Shown: one piece after another, positions 33,217 through 41,386 of the stretch
Numbering within the stretch: position 1 is the stretch's first letter
How the letters are laid out: each line of letters begins with the position of its first letter
From: Pseudomonadales bacterium
GTDB taxonomy: Bacteria > Pseudomonadota > Gammaproteobacteria > Pseudomonadales > Azotimanducaceae
DNA length: 44,774 nt
Assembly: GCA_017854255.1 (NCBI GenBank)
Contig: JAFMIA010000017.1
Location: forward strand, 2,393 to 47,166
Direction: 5' to 3'
Translations under genes and position numbers: made by a program
Notes under the pieces: generated by a model
Told to the model about the DNA's origin: nothing
The model's input: only the letters and a program-made list of their open reading frames with translations
Database searches by the model: none

Positions 33217-34629
33217 TCAAAAGTCTAGCGAACCACCCGCGAGCGCGCGCTTAAAGCCCGAGTAATTGGGCTGATCGATTGCAATTTGGTTCACGACCGT
33301 TGCCCGCAAATGCTGTTGAATCGTTTCATCTGATAAAGGCACCTTACCCGTGCGCAAATCCTCAGACAGCCTGGCTCGAAGATCACCTAAAGGTGCCGTT
33401 GCATCGTAGTACTGCCTTAACCGCTGCGTTTCCATGGCCTGGTGTTGTCCGCCCAGCGCCAATTCGCGCAGGACCATGTCCAATGAATTACCCGCAACTC
33501 GCGCGAGGAACTGCGAGCGACCCTGTAGATTTTGCATTGCGTCGTCTCGCAAATAATCACGAACACTCTGAATCAATTCCGGTTGACTGGGCATGTCGAG
33601 CGCAAGCGCCGAGGCTGGCGCAAGCAGGTCAACAGGACCCGGGATTAGGAGATTGACGCAATCGACTTGGCATTCTGAAGTCCTTCGCCCGATCGCGGGT
33701 CGCTCAACCGATTGATCTGGGCCAGAGCGATAGTGCTCGGCCATACCGAGGCATCCGATCGCCCACCAAAACGAGCCAAACACTTCCCAATATTTAACAT
33801 GGTCGGGATCAACTTTGATCCCACTTTCAGCTTCGTAGCCGGCAAACAGGTCCTCATAGGTTCCAAACCCGCCAACCGGCAATTGGCTACCAAACCGCCA
33901 AGAATTCGTGCAGATCCAACCCAGATCTCGCATCGGGTCCCCGATGTGAGCAACCTCCCAATCCAGCACCGCCGAAATACCATCGGGCATCAACATAAAG
34001 TTACCCGCCCTGAAATCGTTATGAACCAGGGTCAGCCGATCTGTTTTTGGTAGGTTTTCCTGAAGCCACCGGCCGGTATAGTCAATCATCGGTTGTGACA
34101 CATTGAAATCGTGATATCGCGCCAGCATCTGATCCAAGAACTGCTTTGGCGGCAACTCAGCTAACCGGGATCGCAAACCACTTTGATCCAAGTCAATACC
34201 ATGAATTCGGGCCAAAATTTCGCCACAGGCCTTCGCAAGCGTCGGCCGTATCGAGGCGAATTGCGGATCTCGTGTGATCCGAGCACCAAGCGCTTCGCCT
34301 TCGATCCACTCCATAATGAAGCCATCACCAAGGTCGTCTTCACGGGTTAAGACGTGGTACACCTCAGGCTCCGGCACACCAACCGCCTTGGCCGATTGCA
34401 TCAGCAATGCTTCAACATCCAGGCCAGGATGAGATGGCAAGGCTTCAACATACTCCCCGCCCGGCGTTCGCCGCATCGCAAGCGGCGTTGCCATCCCATT
34501 TAGTACAACCTTTAACCGATAGGTTTCTTGGCTGGCCCCACCCGACAAGCGCTCCACTTCGAGCAACTCGGTGCAGCCTGTAATGTTTTTCACAACGACG
34601 CTTGCGAGTTGCGTTTCAAAAGTCGGCAT
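33217..34629 (-). CDS. APH-family phosphotransferase fused to a DUF6285 domain
   Basis: 470 residues in two parts. Residues 1 to about 330 form an aminoglycoside/choline kinase-like fold: LVHNDFRAGNFM (catalytic HxDxxxxN) and AVLDWEVAHIGDPMRDLGW (metal-binding). Residues about 350 to 460 resemble DUF6285: ELIQSVRDYLRDD, GRSQFLARVAGNSLDMVLREL. This kind of kinase, next to an acyl-CoA dehydrogenase, corresponds to ACAD10/11 and LvaA-type systems that phosphorylate 4-hydroxyacyl-CoA. It lies about 50 bases downstream of the dehydrogenase on the same strand. Antibiotic phosphorylation is unlikely. Confidence 0.85.
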   Translation of the reverse strand: MPTFETQLASVVVKNITGCTELLEVERLSGGASQETYRLKVVLNGMATPLAMRRTPGGEYVEALPSHPGLDVEALLMQSAKAVGVPEPEVYHVLTREDDLGDGFIMEWIEGEALGARITRDPQFASIRPTLAKACGEILARIHGIDLDQSGLRSRLAELPPKQFLDQMLARYHDFNVSQPMIDYTGRWLQENLPKTDRLTLVHNDFRAGNFMLMPDGISAVLDWEVAHIGDPMRDLGWICTNSWRFGSQLPVGGFGTYEDLFAGYEAESGIKVDPDHVKYWEVFGSFWWAIGCLGMAEHYRSGPDQSVERPAIGRRTSECQVDCVNLLIPGPVDLLAPASALALDMPSQPELIQSVRDYLRDDAMQNLQGRSQFLARVAGNSLDMVLRELALGGQHQAMETQRLRQYYDATAPLGDLRARLSEDLRTGKVPLSDETIQQHLRATVVNQIAIDQPNYSGFKRALAGGSLDF

Positions 34630-34682
34630 AACCCCTTCCCAACAATTCGATCCAGTCTTTCAACATCTCCCTACAGCGCCGA

Positions 34683-35954
34683 CTAATCGAGCCGAACGCC
34701 CTTCGGCGCTTGCTGCTTCATGTAACCAAACATATAGCCGGCAATCCGTCGAATTTGAATTTCCTCTGCGCCTTCAGTGATGCGGTATCGGCGATGATGC
34801 CGATAAATATGCTCAAATGGTTTGTGCCGGGAATATCCCAGCCCGCCGTGAACCTGCATTGCTTGATCAGCGGCCTCGCAGCACAAACGGTTGGCCTGAT
34901 AGTTACACATCGACACCTTATCGGAGACCGTGAAATTGCCATAGGTGTCCATCATCCAAGCGGTTTTATGAATCAACGCCCGCAACATCTCGCATCGGGT
35001 TTGCAGTTCTGCCAAAGGAAATTGAATCGCCTGATTGGTCGATAGGGGTTTTCCAAAGGGTTTACGTTCCATCGCATACCGGACTGACTCGTCAATACAA
35101 AATTGGGCGGCGCCCAAACTCGAGGCCGCTTGTCGGATTCGATTTTCATTGAAGAAATGTTGCACGACCCCAAGACCCCGACCTTCCCCACCGAATATTG
35201 CCGAGTCATCGACATAAACATTGTCCAGCGAAATACGGCCGTGATCCGTTGGCATGTTGAACGTCCAGAGCATTTCCTCGACCTTAAAGCCTTGGGCATT
35301 GGTTGGCGTCAGGAACGCCGTAATACCGTCGCCATCGCCAGGCTTACCACTCGTTCGAGCAAGGATCATGTCGTACTGCGCCTTGTGGATTCCAGTGTTC
35401 CACGTTTTAGCGCCGTTAATGCGCCAGCCGTCACCATCCCGTACCGCAGAGGTCTCCATATGGGTGGCGTCAGAGCCATGATCGGGCTCGGTAATGCCAA
35501 AAGCAAAGCCTCGCTTACCTTCAAGCAATAAGGGAATCCACTCGGCCTTCTGAGATTCGGTGCCGTAAGCCAGCATCAGGAGTAACCCAACATTGTTGGC
35601 AACGATTGAATGTTCGTTCTGCAGATCGTTGTGCAAACCCAAGCCTTTGGCGGCAAAGTGCTCGCGAATCACCGCCATCCCAAGGTTTGAGCCATCTTGC
35701 CCGCCATAGGCTTCTGGAATGGGGTACCGGTAGTGGCCCGCTGCATCCGCCCGTCGCCTTGCTTCGCCAAGCAAGGCTTCCCATTCTTCGCTCGGCAGGC
35801 CGCCGCGATCCCAATCGGTTCGGGCATCTTCACGTCGATGGTCGAAAAACCGGATATTGTCGTTCTCGTTTTCAAGAGGCTTAATTTCAGCCTCGATGAA
35901 GTCATCTAAGACGGATAAATAATCTTGAAGATCCTTTGGGATATCGAAATCCAT
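34683..35954 (-). CDS. Acyl-CoA dehydrogenase (ACAD10/11-type candidate)
   Basis: FAD-dependent dehydrogenase of 423 residues. FAFGITEPDHGSDATHMETSA holds the flavin/substrate loop, RINGAKTWNTG follows, VQHFFNENRIRQAASSLGAAQFCIDESVRYAMERKPFG the helical core, and the C-terminal YRITEGAEEIQIRRIAGYMFG the likely catalytic Glu. AGGAG lies upstream of the ATG. It is directly followed by the phosphotransferase-DUF6285 gene, an arrangement that suggests processing of phosphorylated 4-hydroxyacyl-CoA rather than only simple acyl-CoA. Confidence 0.92.
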   Translation of the reverse strand: MDFDIPKDLQDYLSVLDDFIEAEIKPLENENDNIRFFDHRREDARTDWDRGGLPSEEWEALLGEARRRADAAGHYRYPIPEAYGGQDGSNLGMAVIREHFAAKGLGLHNDLQNEHSIVANNVGLLLMLAYGTESQKAEWIPLLLEGKRGFAFGITEPDHGSDATHMETSAVRDGDGWRINGAKTWNTGIHKAQYDMILARTSGKPGDGDGITAFLTPTNAQGFKVEEMLWTFNMPTDHGRISLDNVYVDDSAIFGGEGRGLGVVQHFFNENRIRQAASSLGAAQFCIDESVRYAMERKPFGKPLSTNQAIQFPLAELQTRCEMLRALIHKTAWMMDTYGNFTVSDKVSMCNYQANRLCCEAADQAMQVHGGLGYSRHKPFEHIYRHHRRYRITEGAEEIQIRRIAGYMFGYMKQQAPKGVRLD

Positions 35955-36167
35955 AACCTACTCCTGCTTGCTGATTAAATTCGTTGTTCTGCTGGTTATA
36001 TTGGCCTTGCGCCGTGCAAACTATAAATCGTTAAACGCGCCCCACACCCAATATTTTTGATTGTTTAAGCTTTTGCCAACCCGCCTCGCTATCCAGAGGC
36101 CGCCCCTTGTGCGCGCCGCGGCATGGCTTTATCAAACACCCTAACACACCCATTGACCGAGAAAACA

Positions 36168-36926
36168 TCAGACAACGCGAAAGATCAAAGGCGCCAGATC
36201 GCCGCCTGTCAGAACATAATCACCCGCTTTCAGCGGCTGCACCGATCCCACCGAACCGGTCATCAGCACCTGGCCCGGCAGCAAGGTATGCCCGAGGGCT
36301 AGCGCCTGGTTCACCATCCAATGCAGGGCCTTCCATTGCCCGCCCAGAACGTCTAATGCTGCGCCGCGGTGCCGCGTGTCACCAGCAGACTCTAGGGTCA
36401 AAGTTAGGCTGTCCGGATCCATGATCGGACTGACTGCCCCCTTTAAGAATTGTGCTGCCGCCGCATTGTGCATAATCAAATCTGGCAGGCTGGGTGGGAA
36501 CTGACTAAAATTTAAATCAACCAACTCGACCATCAAACAAATGCCATCAAAGCAAGATTGAAGCGCCGAGACGGATTCTATTGGCGCCGTGATCCGGCGT
36601 GACAGCACAAACCCGAGCTCTGTTTCGATCATGCCTTTCGTGAAATCAGCCGATTGAATAACGCGCTCAGGCCGAGCGCTCGAGGCAAAGAGCAATCCGA
36701 GCGCGGGCTCGGTCGCGCCAAAGGTCTCCTGGACCCGTTGGTTCGTTAAAGCGCCCTTAAAACCGATAACGGCATCATCAGGCCGCTGCTGCAAACCCAA
36801 TCCTTGCACGATGTAGGCATCCTTTAGAGTCGCGCCCCAGTCTTGTGGACAACTGGGCTTGGGCTGAGCTTGCTGCCTCGCGTTTTCGATGGCCTGCGCC
36901 CATTGTTGTTGCTGCTGATCGTTCAT
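36168..36926 (-). CDS. FAA-hydrolase-like 2-keto-4-pentenoate hydratase/decarboxylase family protein
   Basis: 252 residues with the MhpD/DmpE-type layout: DAYIVQGLGLQ near residue 36, VIGFKGALTNQ, the metal-binding KGMIETELGFVLSR (Glu pair, about 110), ICLMVELVDLNF, and GQVLMTGSVGSVQPLKAGD near the end. Members hydrate 2-hydroxypentadienoate or decarboxylate 4-oxalocrotonate in meta-cleavage pathways. No ring-cleavage dioxygenase is in the window, so the pathway is unknown. AGGAG at a good distance supports ATG 36926. Confidence 0.87.
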   Translation of the reverse strand: MNDQQQQQWAQAIENARQQAQPKPSCPQDWGATLKDAYIVQGLGLQQRPDDAVIGFKGALTNQRVQETFGATEPALGLLFASSARPERVIQSADFTKGMIETELGFVLSRRITAPIESVSALQSCFDGICLMVELVDLNFSQFPPSLPDLIMHNAAAAQFLKGAVSPIMDPDSLTLTLESAGDTRHRGAALDVLGGQWKALHWMVNQALALGHTLLPGQVLMTGSVGSVQPLKAGDYVLTGGDLAPLIFRVV

Positions 36927-37039
36927 ATAGGCTCCTGATCATGCCTGTGAAGCGGCGGTCCTGTCCCTTAATCTAACCGGCCTGTCTTGCCACCGGTTTT
37001 ACCAAGCAGGTCGTTTAATCGCCAAAATCGTGTTGGCGC

Positions 37040-37666
37040 CTATGCCCGGCAGAGCGCGGTCAATCTGGGTAGGTGCGCCATCCCAGAGAAAACCTCTGCT
37101 TGGTACATCATCGAGGGTGCACTCAAAACACCCAGATCCGATAGCGCAAGGGATCGCTCGGCGAGTTCTGCTTTGGCAGCGGCTTGATCAAAACGACCTA
37201 ACTCGCCTGCAAGCACCGGCATGACCTCTACCAGCGCCGCCTGAACACAACCCGTGTCCAGCACCTCATTCGATGACACCAAGCCCAGAATAAACGGGCT
37301 GACGGTCGTAGCCGACACCCTATGCTCAGCGAGCCGCAATAATCCCCAATGCGCAAGGGTTGCGCCGGCATCTGTGAACGTCCAGCCCTGATTCAAGCTC
37401 AAGCGCTGTAAGTTGCGCAGCCGTTCCTGATCCTTGTAACGACGCCGCGCAAGGCCTCGACGCGCTTTGTAGGCTTCAAAAGAAGGCGTTCCCTTAGGGA
37501 CCTCAGCGGCGGTATTGATGGGTTCCCGCAAAAAGGGCCAAACCTGGACAGCTTGATCTTGGTCTCTGGCCCATTCCGCAACAGCCTTAATCCCGACAAC
37601 CGACTCTGGATCGCTAAGGTCAACCAACACATGCACACTCAAGGCGTCAAATCCATAATCCATCAT
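37040..37666 (-). CDS. Diverged DsbA/HCCA-isomerase-like thioredoxin-fold protein
   Basis: 208 residues. It begins three bases after the stop of the gene at 37670 and resembles it in layout: LVDLSDPESV at the place of the nucleophile-bearing FKSPYAF, and LGVLSAPSMMYQAEVFSG at the place of the cis-Pro loop. The catalytic Ser/Cys position is Asp here. There is no signal peptide. It is probably an inactive or repurposed relative that pairs with its neighbour; enzyme activity should not be assumed. Confidence 0.65.
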   Translation of the reverse strand: MMDYGFDALSVHVLVDLSDPESVVGIKAVAEWARDQDQAVQVWPFLREPINTAAEVPKGTPSFEAYKARRGLARRRYKDQERLRNLQRLSLNQGWTFTDAGATLAHWGLLRLAEHRVSATTVSPFILGLVSSNEVLDTGCVQAALVEVMPVLAGELGRFDQAAAKAELAERSLALSDLGVLSAPSMMYQAEVFSGMAHLPRLTALCRA

Positions 37667-37669
37667 CTA

Positions 37670-38359
37670 TTACAGCGCCTGCCACGGATAGCGAACAAAC
37701 GGCATGGGGCCCTGGCTGCCGTTAAGCCGCCAGAGGACGGTATCTAGGTGTTCTCGCCCGAAGAAAATTTCATCGTCAACGATAAAAGAGGGCACGCCAA
37801 AGACCCCTTGGGTCAACAACTGATCTTGCAAGAGATCATGGCTTGCTCGGCCAGCACCCTGGGCATAATCGATAAAGCCCGCGCTTTGAATACCCGCGTT
37901 CAACAGGGCTGCATTGAGAATATCAAGGTCTTCAATATCGCAGTCGCGTTGCCAAAATCGGTCAAACACATCCGTCATAAAGTCTTTTAGCTGGGCGCGC
38001 GTATCCGCATGATTTTGCGCCCAAATCAGCGCAATCCCGGCCTTCGAGGAGTCCCATATTTTTAGGGGGCCGCGGAGCATGCGCCCTTGATTTTCGGCAT
38101 AACAGCGCGCCTCACGATAAGCCGCTTTCACCACGGACCATTGCTTAGGCGTTCGATTACTGTCGACGACTTGGCCGTCATCGCGTTTTTCTGCACGGCC
38201 CAAAAAGCTGCCTATATTTAAGGTCAGCGGCAACCAATTAACCAAAAACCCGGAGCGAACTTCTAATTGCCAGATCAACTCGTGCGCGACGAACGCGTAG
38301 GGGCTTTTAAAATCGATACAGACTGACAGCACAGACACCTCATATTGTTCATTCGTCAA
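37670..38359 (-). CDS. 2-hydroxychromene-2-carboxylate isomerase/DsbA-family protein
   Basis: Thioredoxin-fold protein with an inserted helical domain and an N-terminal CIDFKSPYAFVAHE, where Ser in the SPY position replaces the CXXC of true DsbA. The C-terminal QGVFGVPSFIVDDEIFFGREHLDTVLWRL carries the cis-Pro loop of glutathione-dependent HCCA isomerases. I take TTG 38359 as start (about 229 residues), with AGAGG upstream; the frame opens at another TTG at 38395, which overlaps the divergent gene. No naphthalene pathway genes are present, so the substrate is unknown. Confidence 0.8.
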   Translation of the reverse strand: MTNEQYEVSVLSVCIDFKSPYAFVAHELIWQLEVRSGFLVNWLPLTLNIGSFLGRAEKRDDGQVVDSNRTPKQWSVVKAAYREARCYAENQGRMLRGPLKIWDSSKAGIALIWAQNHADTRAQLKDFMTDVFDRFWQRDCDIEDLDILNAALLNAGIQSAGFIDYAQGAGRASHDLLQDQLLTQGVFGVPSFIVDDEIFFGREHLDTVLWRLNGSQGPMPFVRYPWQAL

Positions 38360-38394
38360 AGGACGATCCCTCTGAACTCCTGTACTATTGCCCA

Positions 38395-39390
38395 ATGGAT
38401 CCTATATCTCAAGGCGTTGTTGGCGCTCTGTGGGCGGCGAGCCTTGCGCCAAAGCACAAGTTAAAGCCAACCCTAATCGCTGGCGCCCTCGCCGGCATGG
38501 CGGCAGATTTAGATGTCTTTATCTCATCGAGCACTGATCCGCTCTTATTTTTAGAATATCATCGCCAATTTACCCATTCGCTTATTTTTGTGCCGATCGG
38601 CGCACTGATCGTTGCTCTCTGTTTGTGGCCCTTTTTAAAACGAAGTCTGCAGCCGAAAGAACTCTTGACGGCCTGTTTTTTGGGCTATCTAAGCCATGGC
38701 CTGCTCGACGCGTGTACCACCTACGGCACCCAACTGTTATGGCCTTTTACCGATGATCGTGTGGCTTGGAATGTGATTTCAATTGTCGATCCGCTCTTCA
38801 CCCTCCCCTTACTCATCGCGGTCGCGCTTGGGGTCCGTGCAAAGCGCGTCAATGCTTGGCCGAGAATCGGTTTAATTTGGCTATTTGCTTACCTCGGCGC
38901 CGGGGAAATTCAGCGTCAAAGGGCCGAGACTGTCGGCCAGGAAGTTGCCAAGGCCCGCGGTCACGCCCCGAGCAGACTCGACGCTAAACCGGGGTTCGCA
39001 CAGCTTCTGCTGTGGAAGATCGTTTATGAATACGAGGGGCAATTTTTCGTCGACGGCGTCCGCGCTGGCATTCAAACCAAAGTCTACCCAGGAACCCACA
39101 TCCCAAAACTGGATAGCCAGTGGGCCGAGGCAAACCTGCCGCCCAATAGCCAAACCCGCCAAGACTTTGAACGCTTCCGCTGGTTTTCCAACGACTATCT
39201 GGCCCTGAGCACAAGCCAGCCTAACACCATCATCGATGTTCGCTATTCAATGAACATTAACGAAATCAAGCCGCTTTGGAGTATCCAATTTGATCCCAGC
39301 AAGCCTTGGACACACGTTGACTATTTGACGCATCGTGACTTAGATCCCTCAACCACCGCGCAGTTTCAGCGCATGCTGATGGGACAGTAA
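38395..39390 (+). CDS. Membrane-bound metal-dependent hydrolase (YdjM/DUF457-like)
   Basis: 331 residues. The N-terminal MDPISQGVVGALWAASLAP, GMAADLDVF, HRQFTHSLIFVP (HRxxTHS, metal site), LGYLSHGLLDACTTYGTQLLWPF and SIVDPLFTLPLL match the YdjM/LexA-regulated family of inner-membrane metalloproteins. About five helices fill the first half; the C-terminal half (from about residue 180) is soluble. The start overlaps the leader of the divergent minus-strand gene. Family function is not well defined; activity as a hydrolase is a name-level prediction. Confidence 0.85.
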   Translation: MDPISQGVVGALWAASLAPKHKLKPTLIAGALAGMAADLDVFISSSTDPLLFLEYHRQFTHSLIFVPIGALIVALCLWPFLKRSLQPKELLTACFLGYLSHGLLDACTTYGTQLLWPFTDDRVAWNVISIVDPLFTLPLLIAVALGVRAKRVNAWPRIGLIWLFAYLGAGEIQRQRAETVGQEVAKARGHAPSRLDAKPGFAQLLLWKIVYEYEGQFFVDGVRAGIQTKVYPGTHIPKLDSQWAEANLPPNSQTRQDFERFRWFSNDYLALSTSQPNTIIDVRYSMNINEIKPLWSIQFDPSKPWTHVDYLTHRDLDPSTTAQFQRMLMGQ

Positions 39391-39455
39391 AGACCTTTTC
39401 TTAGCCAACGACGCTGACTACACTTACCGATCCCACCTTTTTAGAGGCCCACGTT

Positions 39456-40268
39456 ATGCACTATGAAACCATTACCGTCAGCAATCGCGAAGGGGTTCTG
39501 ATGATCACGTTGAATCGAGAAGCGCGCCTGAATGCGTGGACTTATCAAATGGGCCGAGAACTGCACCATGCCATCAGCTCGGGCAATGACCAAGACGAGG
39601 TTATCGCGATGGTTATGACCGGCGCGGGGCGCGGATTCTGTGCTGGGGCAGATATCATTGATCTATTTCAGGCTCAGGCAGACGGCGACTCGAGCACCTC
39701 AGGCAGCAACGACCAACCCGGTAATTGGGTTGACTTAGTGCGCGCATCAAAACCAATGATCGCCGCGGTCAATGGCGCCGCGGTCGGCGTTGGGCTAACC
39801 CAAATACTACCCTTTGACTACATTATTGCAGCGCCAGAAGCAAAGTTCAGCGCGCGCTTTATTAAGATGGGATTGGTGCCAGAATTGGCCAGTTCCTTTT
39901 ACATCGCCGCGCGAACCGGTTTCGGCCAAGCCAACCGACTTATGCTGACCGGCGAAACCATTTCGGCAGAGCGCGCTTTAACCATTGGCCTCGTCGACGA
40001 AATGGTTGAGGACGCAAGCCTATTATTGACCCGCGCCGAAGAACTTGCTCAGGCTATGGGCAACAATCCGCAGCAAGCCTTGCGCATGGTTAAAACGCTG
40101 ATCACCCAAAATGTTGCAGCCGCTGATGTCACCGAGGTCCAGGCCAGGGAGCTTCGCGCGCTTCAAATTTGTTACGACAGTCCAGAACATAAAGAAGCCA
40201 TCAATGCCTTCATCCAAAAAAGATCACCCGACTTCAAACGCGCTCGAAGGCAAGGCGGCGCATCATGA
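39456..40268 (+). CDS. Enoyl-CoA hydratase/isomerase family protein (isomerase-like active site)
   Basis: Crotonase-fold, 270 residues. The oxyanion-hole loop is GRGFCAGADI (about 58-67) and NGAAVGVGLTQILPFD. Where hydratases have Glu in GGGCE this protein has Thr, and the single acidic candidate is in MGLVPELASSF, the position used by delta3-delta2-enoyl-CoA isomerases. It overlaps the following VOC gene by four bases (ATGA). It probably moves a double bond rather than adding water. Confidence 0.87.
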   Translation: MHYETITVSNREGVLMITLNREARLNAWTYQMGRELHHAISSGNDQDEVIAMVMTGAGRGFCAGADIIDLFQAQADGDSSTSGSNDQPGNWVDLVRASKPMIAAVNGAAVGVGLTQILPFDYIIAAPEAKFSARFIKMGLVPELASSFYIAARTGFGQANRLMLTGETISAERALTIGLVDEMVEDASLLLTRAEELAQAMGNNPQQALRMVKTLITQNVAAADVTEVQARELRALQICYDSPEHKEAINAFIQKRSPDFKRARRQGGAS

Positions 40269-40741
40269 TTCAAAAGCTGCATCATGCGGCCTATCGCTGC
40301 CGCGATAGTGAAGAAACCCGACAGTTCTATGAGGATTTTTTAGGGCTGCCCCTGACCCACGCCTTTGAAATCACAACGACCGCGACGGGCAATCAAGCCG
40401 AGGTGCTTCACACCTTTTATGCCCTTGACGATGGCAGCTCATTGGCTTTTTTTGAAGCGCCCAAACAACCCTTCGAGTTCAAAAGTCAGCATGATTTTGA
40501 CCTGCACATTGCGCTCGAAGTCTCAAGGGATGTGCTGCTCGAAAGATTTGAAATGGGCCGCCGAATGGGCGTTGAAACCCGAGGTATTACCGATCACGGG
40601 TTCATCGAGTCAATCTATTTCAGAGACCCGAACGGTTATGTTGTTGAGCTGACCGCTAAAACGACACAGGCCTCGGTCAACGAATCCTCAGCCCGTGACG
40701 CCCTCAACGCGTGGCAAGCCTCAAAACCGGATTCAATTTAA
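40265..40741 (+). CDS. VOC-superfamily (glyoxalase/dioxygenase fold) protein
   Basis: 158 residues with one betaalphabetabetabeta pair: the first module KLHHAAYRCRDSEETRQFYEDFLGLPLTH carries a candidate metal His, and the second ends FIESIYFRDPNGYVVELTAKT with a candidate Glu. This single-chain layout fits glyoxalase-like, methylmalonyl-CoA epimerase-like or extradiol-like members; the sequence does not choose among them. It overlaps the crotonase stop by four bases, so it is probably part of the same pathway. Confidence 0.85.
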   Translation: MIQKLHHAAYRCRDSEETRQFYEDFLGLPLTHAFEITTTATGNQAEVLHTFYALDDGSSLAFFEAPKQPFEFKSQHDFDLHIALEVSRDVLLERFEMGRRMGVETRGITDHGFIESIYFRDPNGYVVELTAKTTQASVNESSARDALNAWQASKPDSI

Positions 40742-41386
40742 AACTGAGCACCCTGTCGCCCAGAGGCTGCTCTGGCGCCGGCACCGAATTTGACGTTCTT
40801 TTTTTAGGCGTAGAGCGGCGTCCCTGAGATTGCTCAGATCGATTCTGAAATCGGTAGCATAAAAGCCATGACGGGGATTCTCTGCCGCGATCGGCTCGAA
40901 AGCGTAATCGCTCAGACTGAGGGGAATGCGGCAACCAGGGACAGGCTGGTTAAGATGTGGTTTGAGTTCATTGCAATGTCCTTTTTTTATTTTTTTTATA
41001 AAAGAACAGCGTGACCTCAAACATTAACTTATCAAAAATATGACTCAGGCAAACGGTTTTGTTGGGTCGCAGATCATCCCTTGCCAGAGACGCATCAAGC
41101 ATTAACCGATCCTATAGTCAGACGCAGAAGGCAACCCTCAGGGAATCTGAAACACCCCTCAACAACGCGCCCAGATAATGGCCTCAAGCCGCCACTTTTA
41201 ACCGCAAGATGATCGTTAAATCGAGCGACTGCGCGCGCGGTCTATACGGCCGCATTCTTGAATCATTCGTCCTCAGCGGTTTGGCTGCTGGCTTTTTATC
41301 CGCCAAAGACGGGGTATACTAAGGCCTTTAGTCGCCCTAATGGGGTGACGACTCGCTTTTATTCATCACGTGCCAATAGGCCTTTA
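40742..41386. other. Long intergenic region upstream of the desaturase
   Basis: 645 bases. No recognised gene. It contains an imperfect hairpin near 40755-40776, a T7 tract near 40796-40806, an AT-rich stretch near 40978-41005, a 19-codon minus-strand frame with a good ribosome binding site (40912-40971), and the likely desaturase promoter (-10 at 41315-41320). A larger minus-strand frame is present but not supported. Confidence 0.5.
41315..41320 (+). promoter_or_regulatory. Candidate -10 element of the desaturase promoter
   Basis: TATACT lies about 67 bases upstream of ATG 41387; the weak TTTTTA (41293-41298) is 16 bases further up. This placement, inside the longer open frame, supports the shorter start of the desaturase. 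Confidence 0.35.

Noticed and set aside
36970-37007. AACCGG/CCGGTT inverted repeat as a terminator
   Set aside because: The loop is long and the T-run is only four bases; weak on either strand.
40912-40971. 19-codon minus-strand frame (MNSNHILTSLSLVAAFPSV) with AAGGA upstream
   Set aside because: It looks like the start of a signal peptide but stops at once; at this length chance or a decayed gene is more likely, so it is not listed as a gene.
40733-41020. 95-residue minus-strand open frame after the VOC gene
   Set aside because: It lacks a good ribosome binding site at its start, ends against the VOC gene and includes translation of a T-rich tract; no family is recognisable, although the middle part reads like protein.
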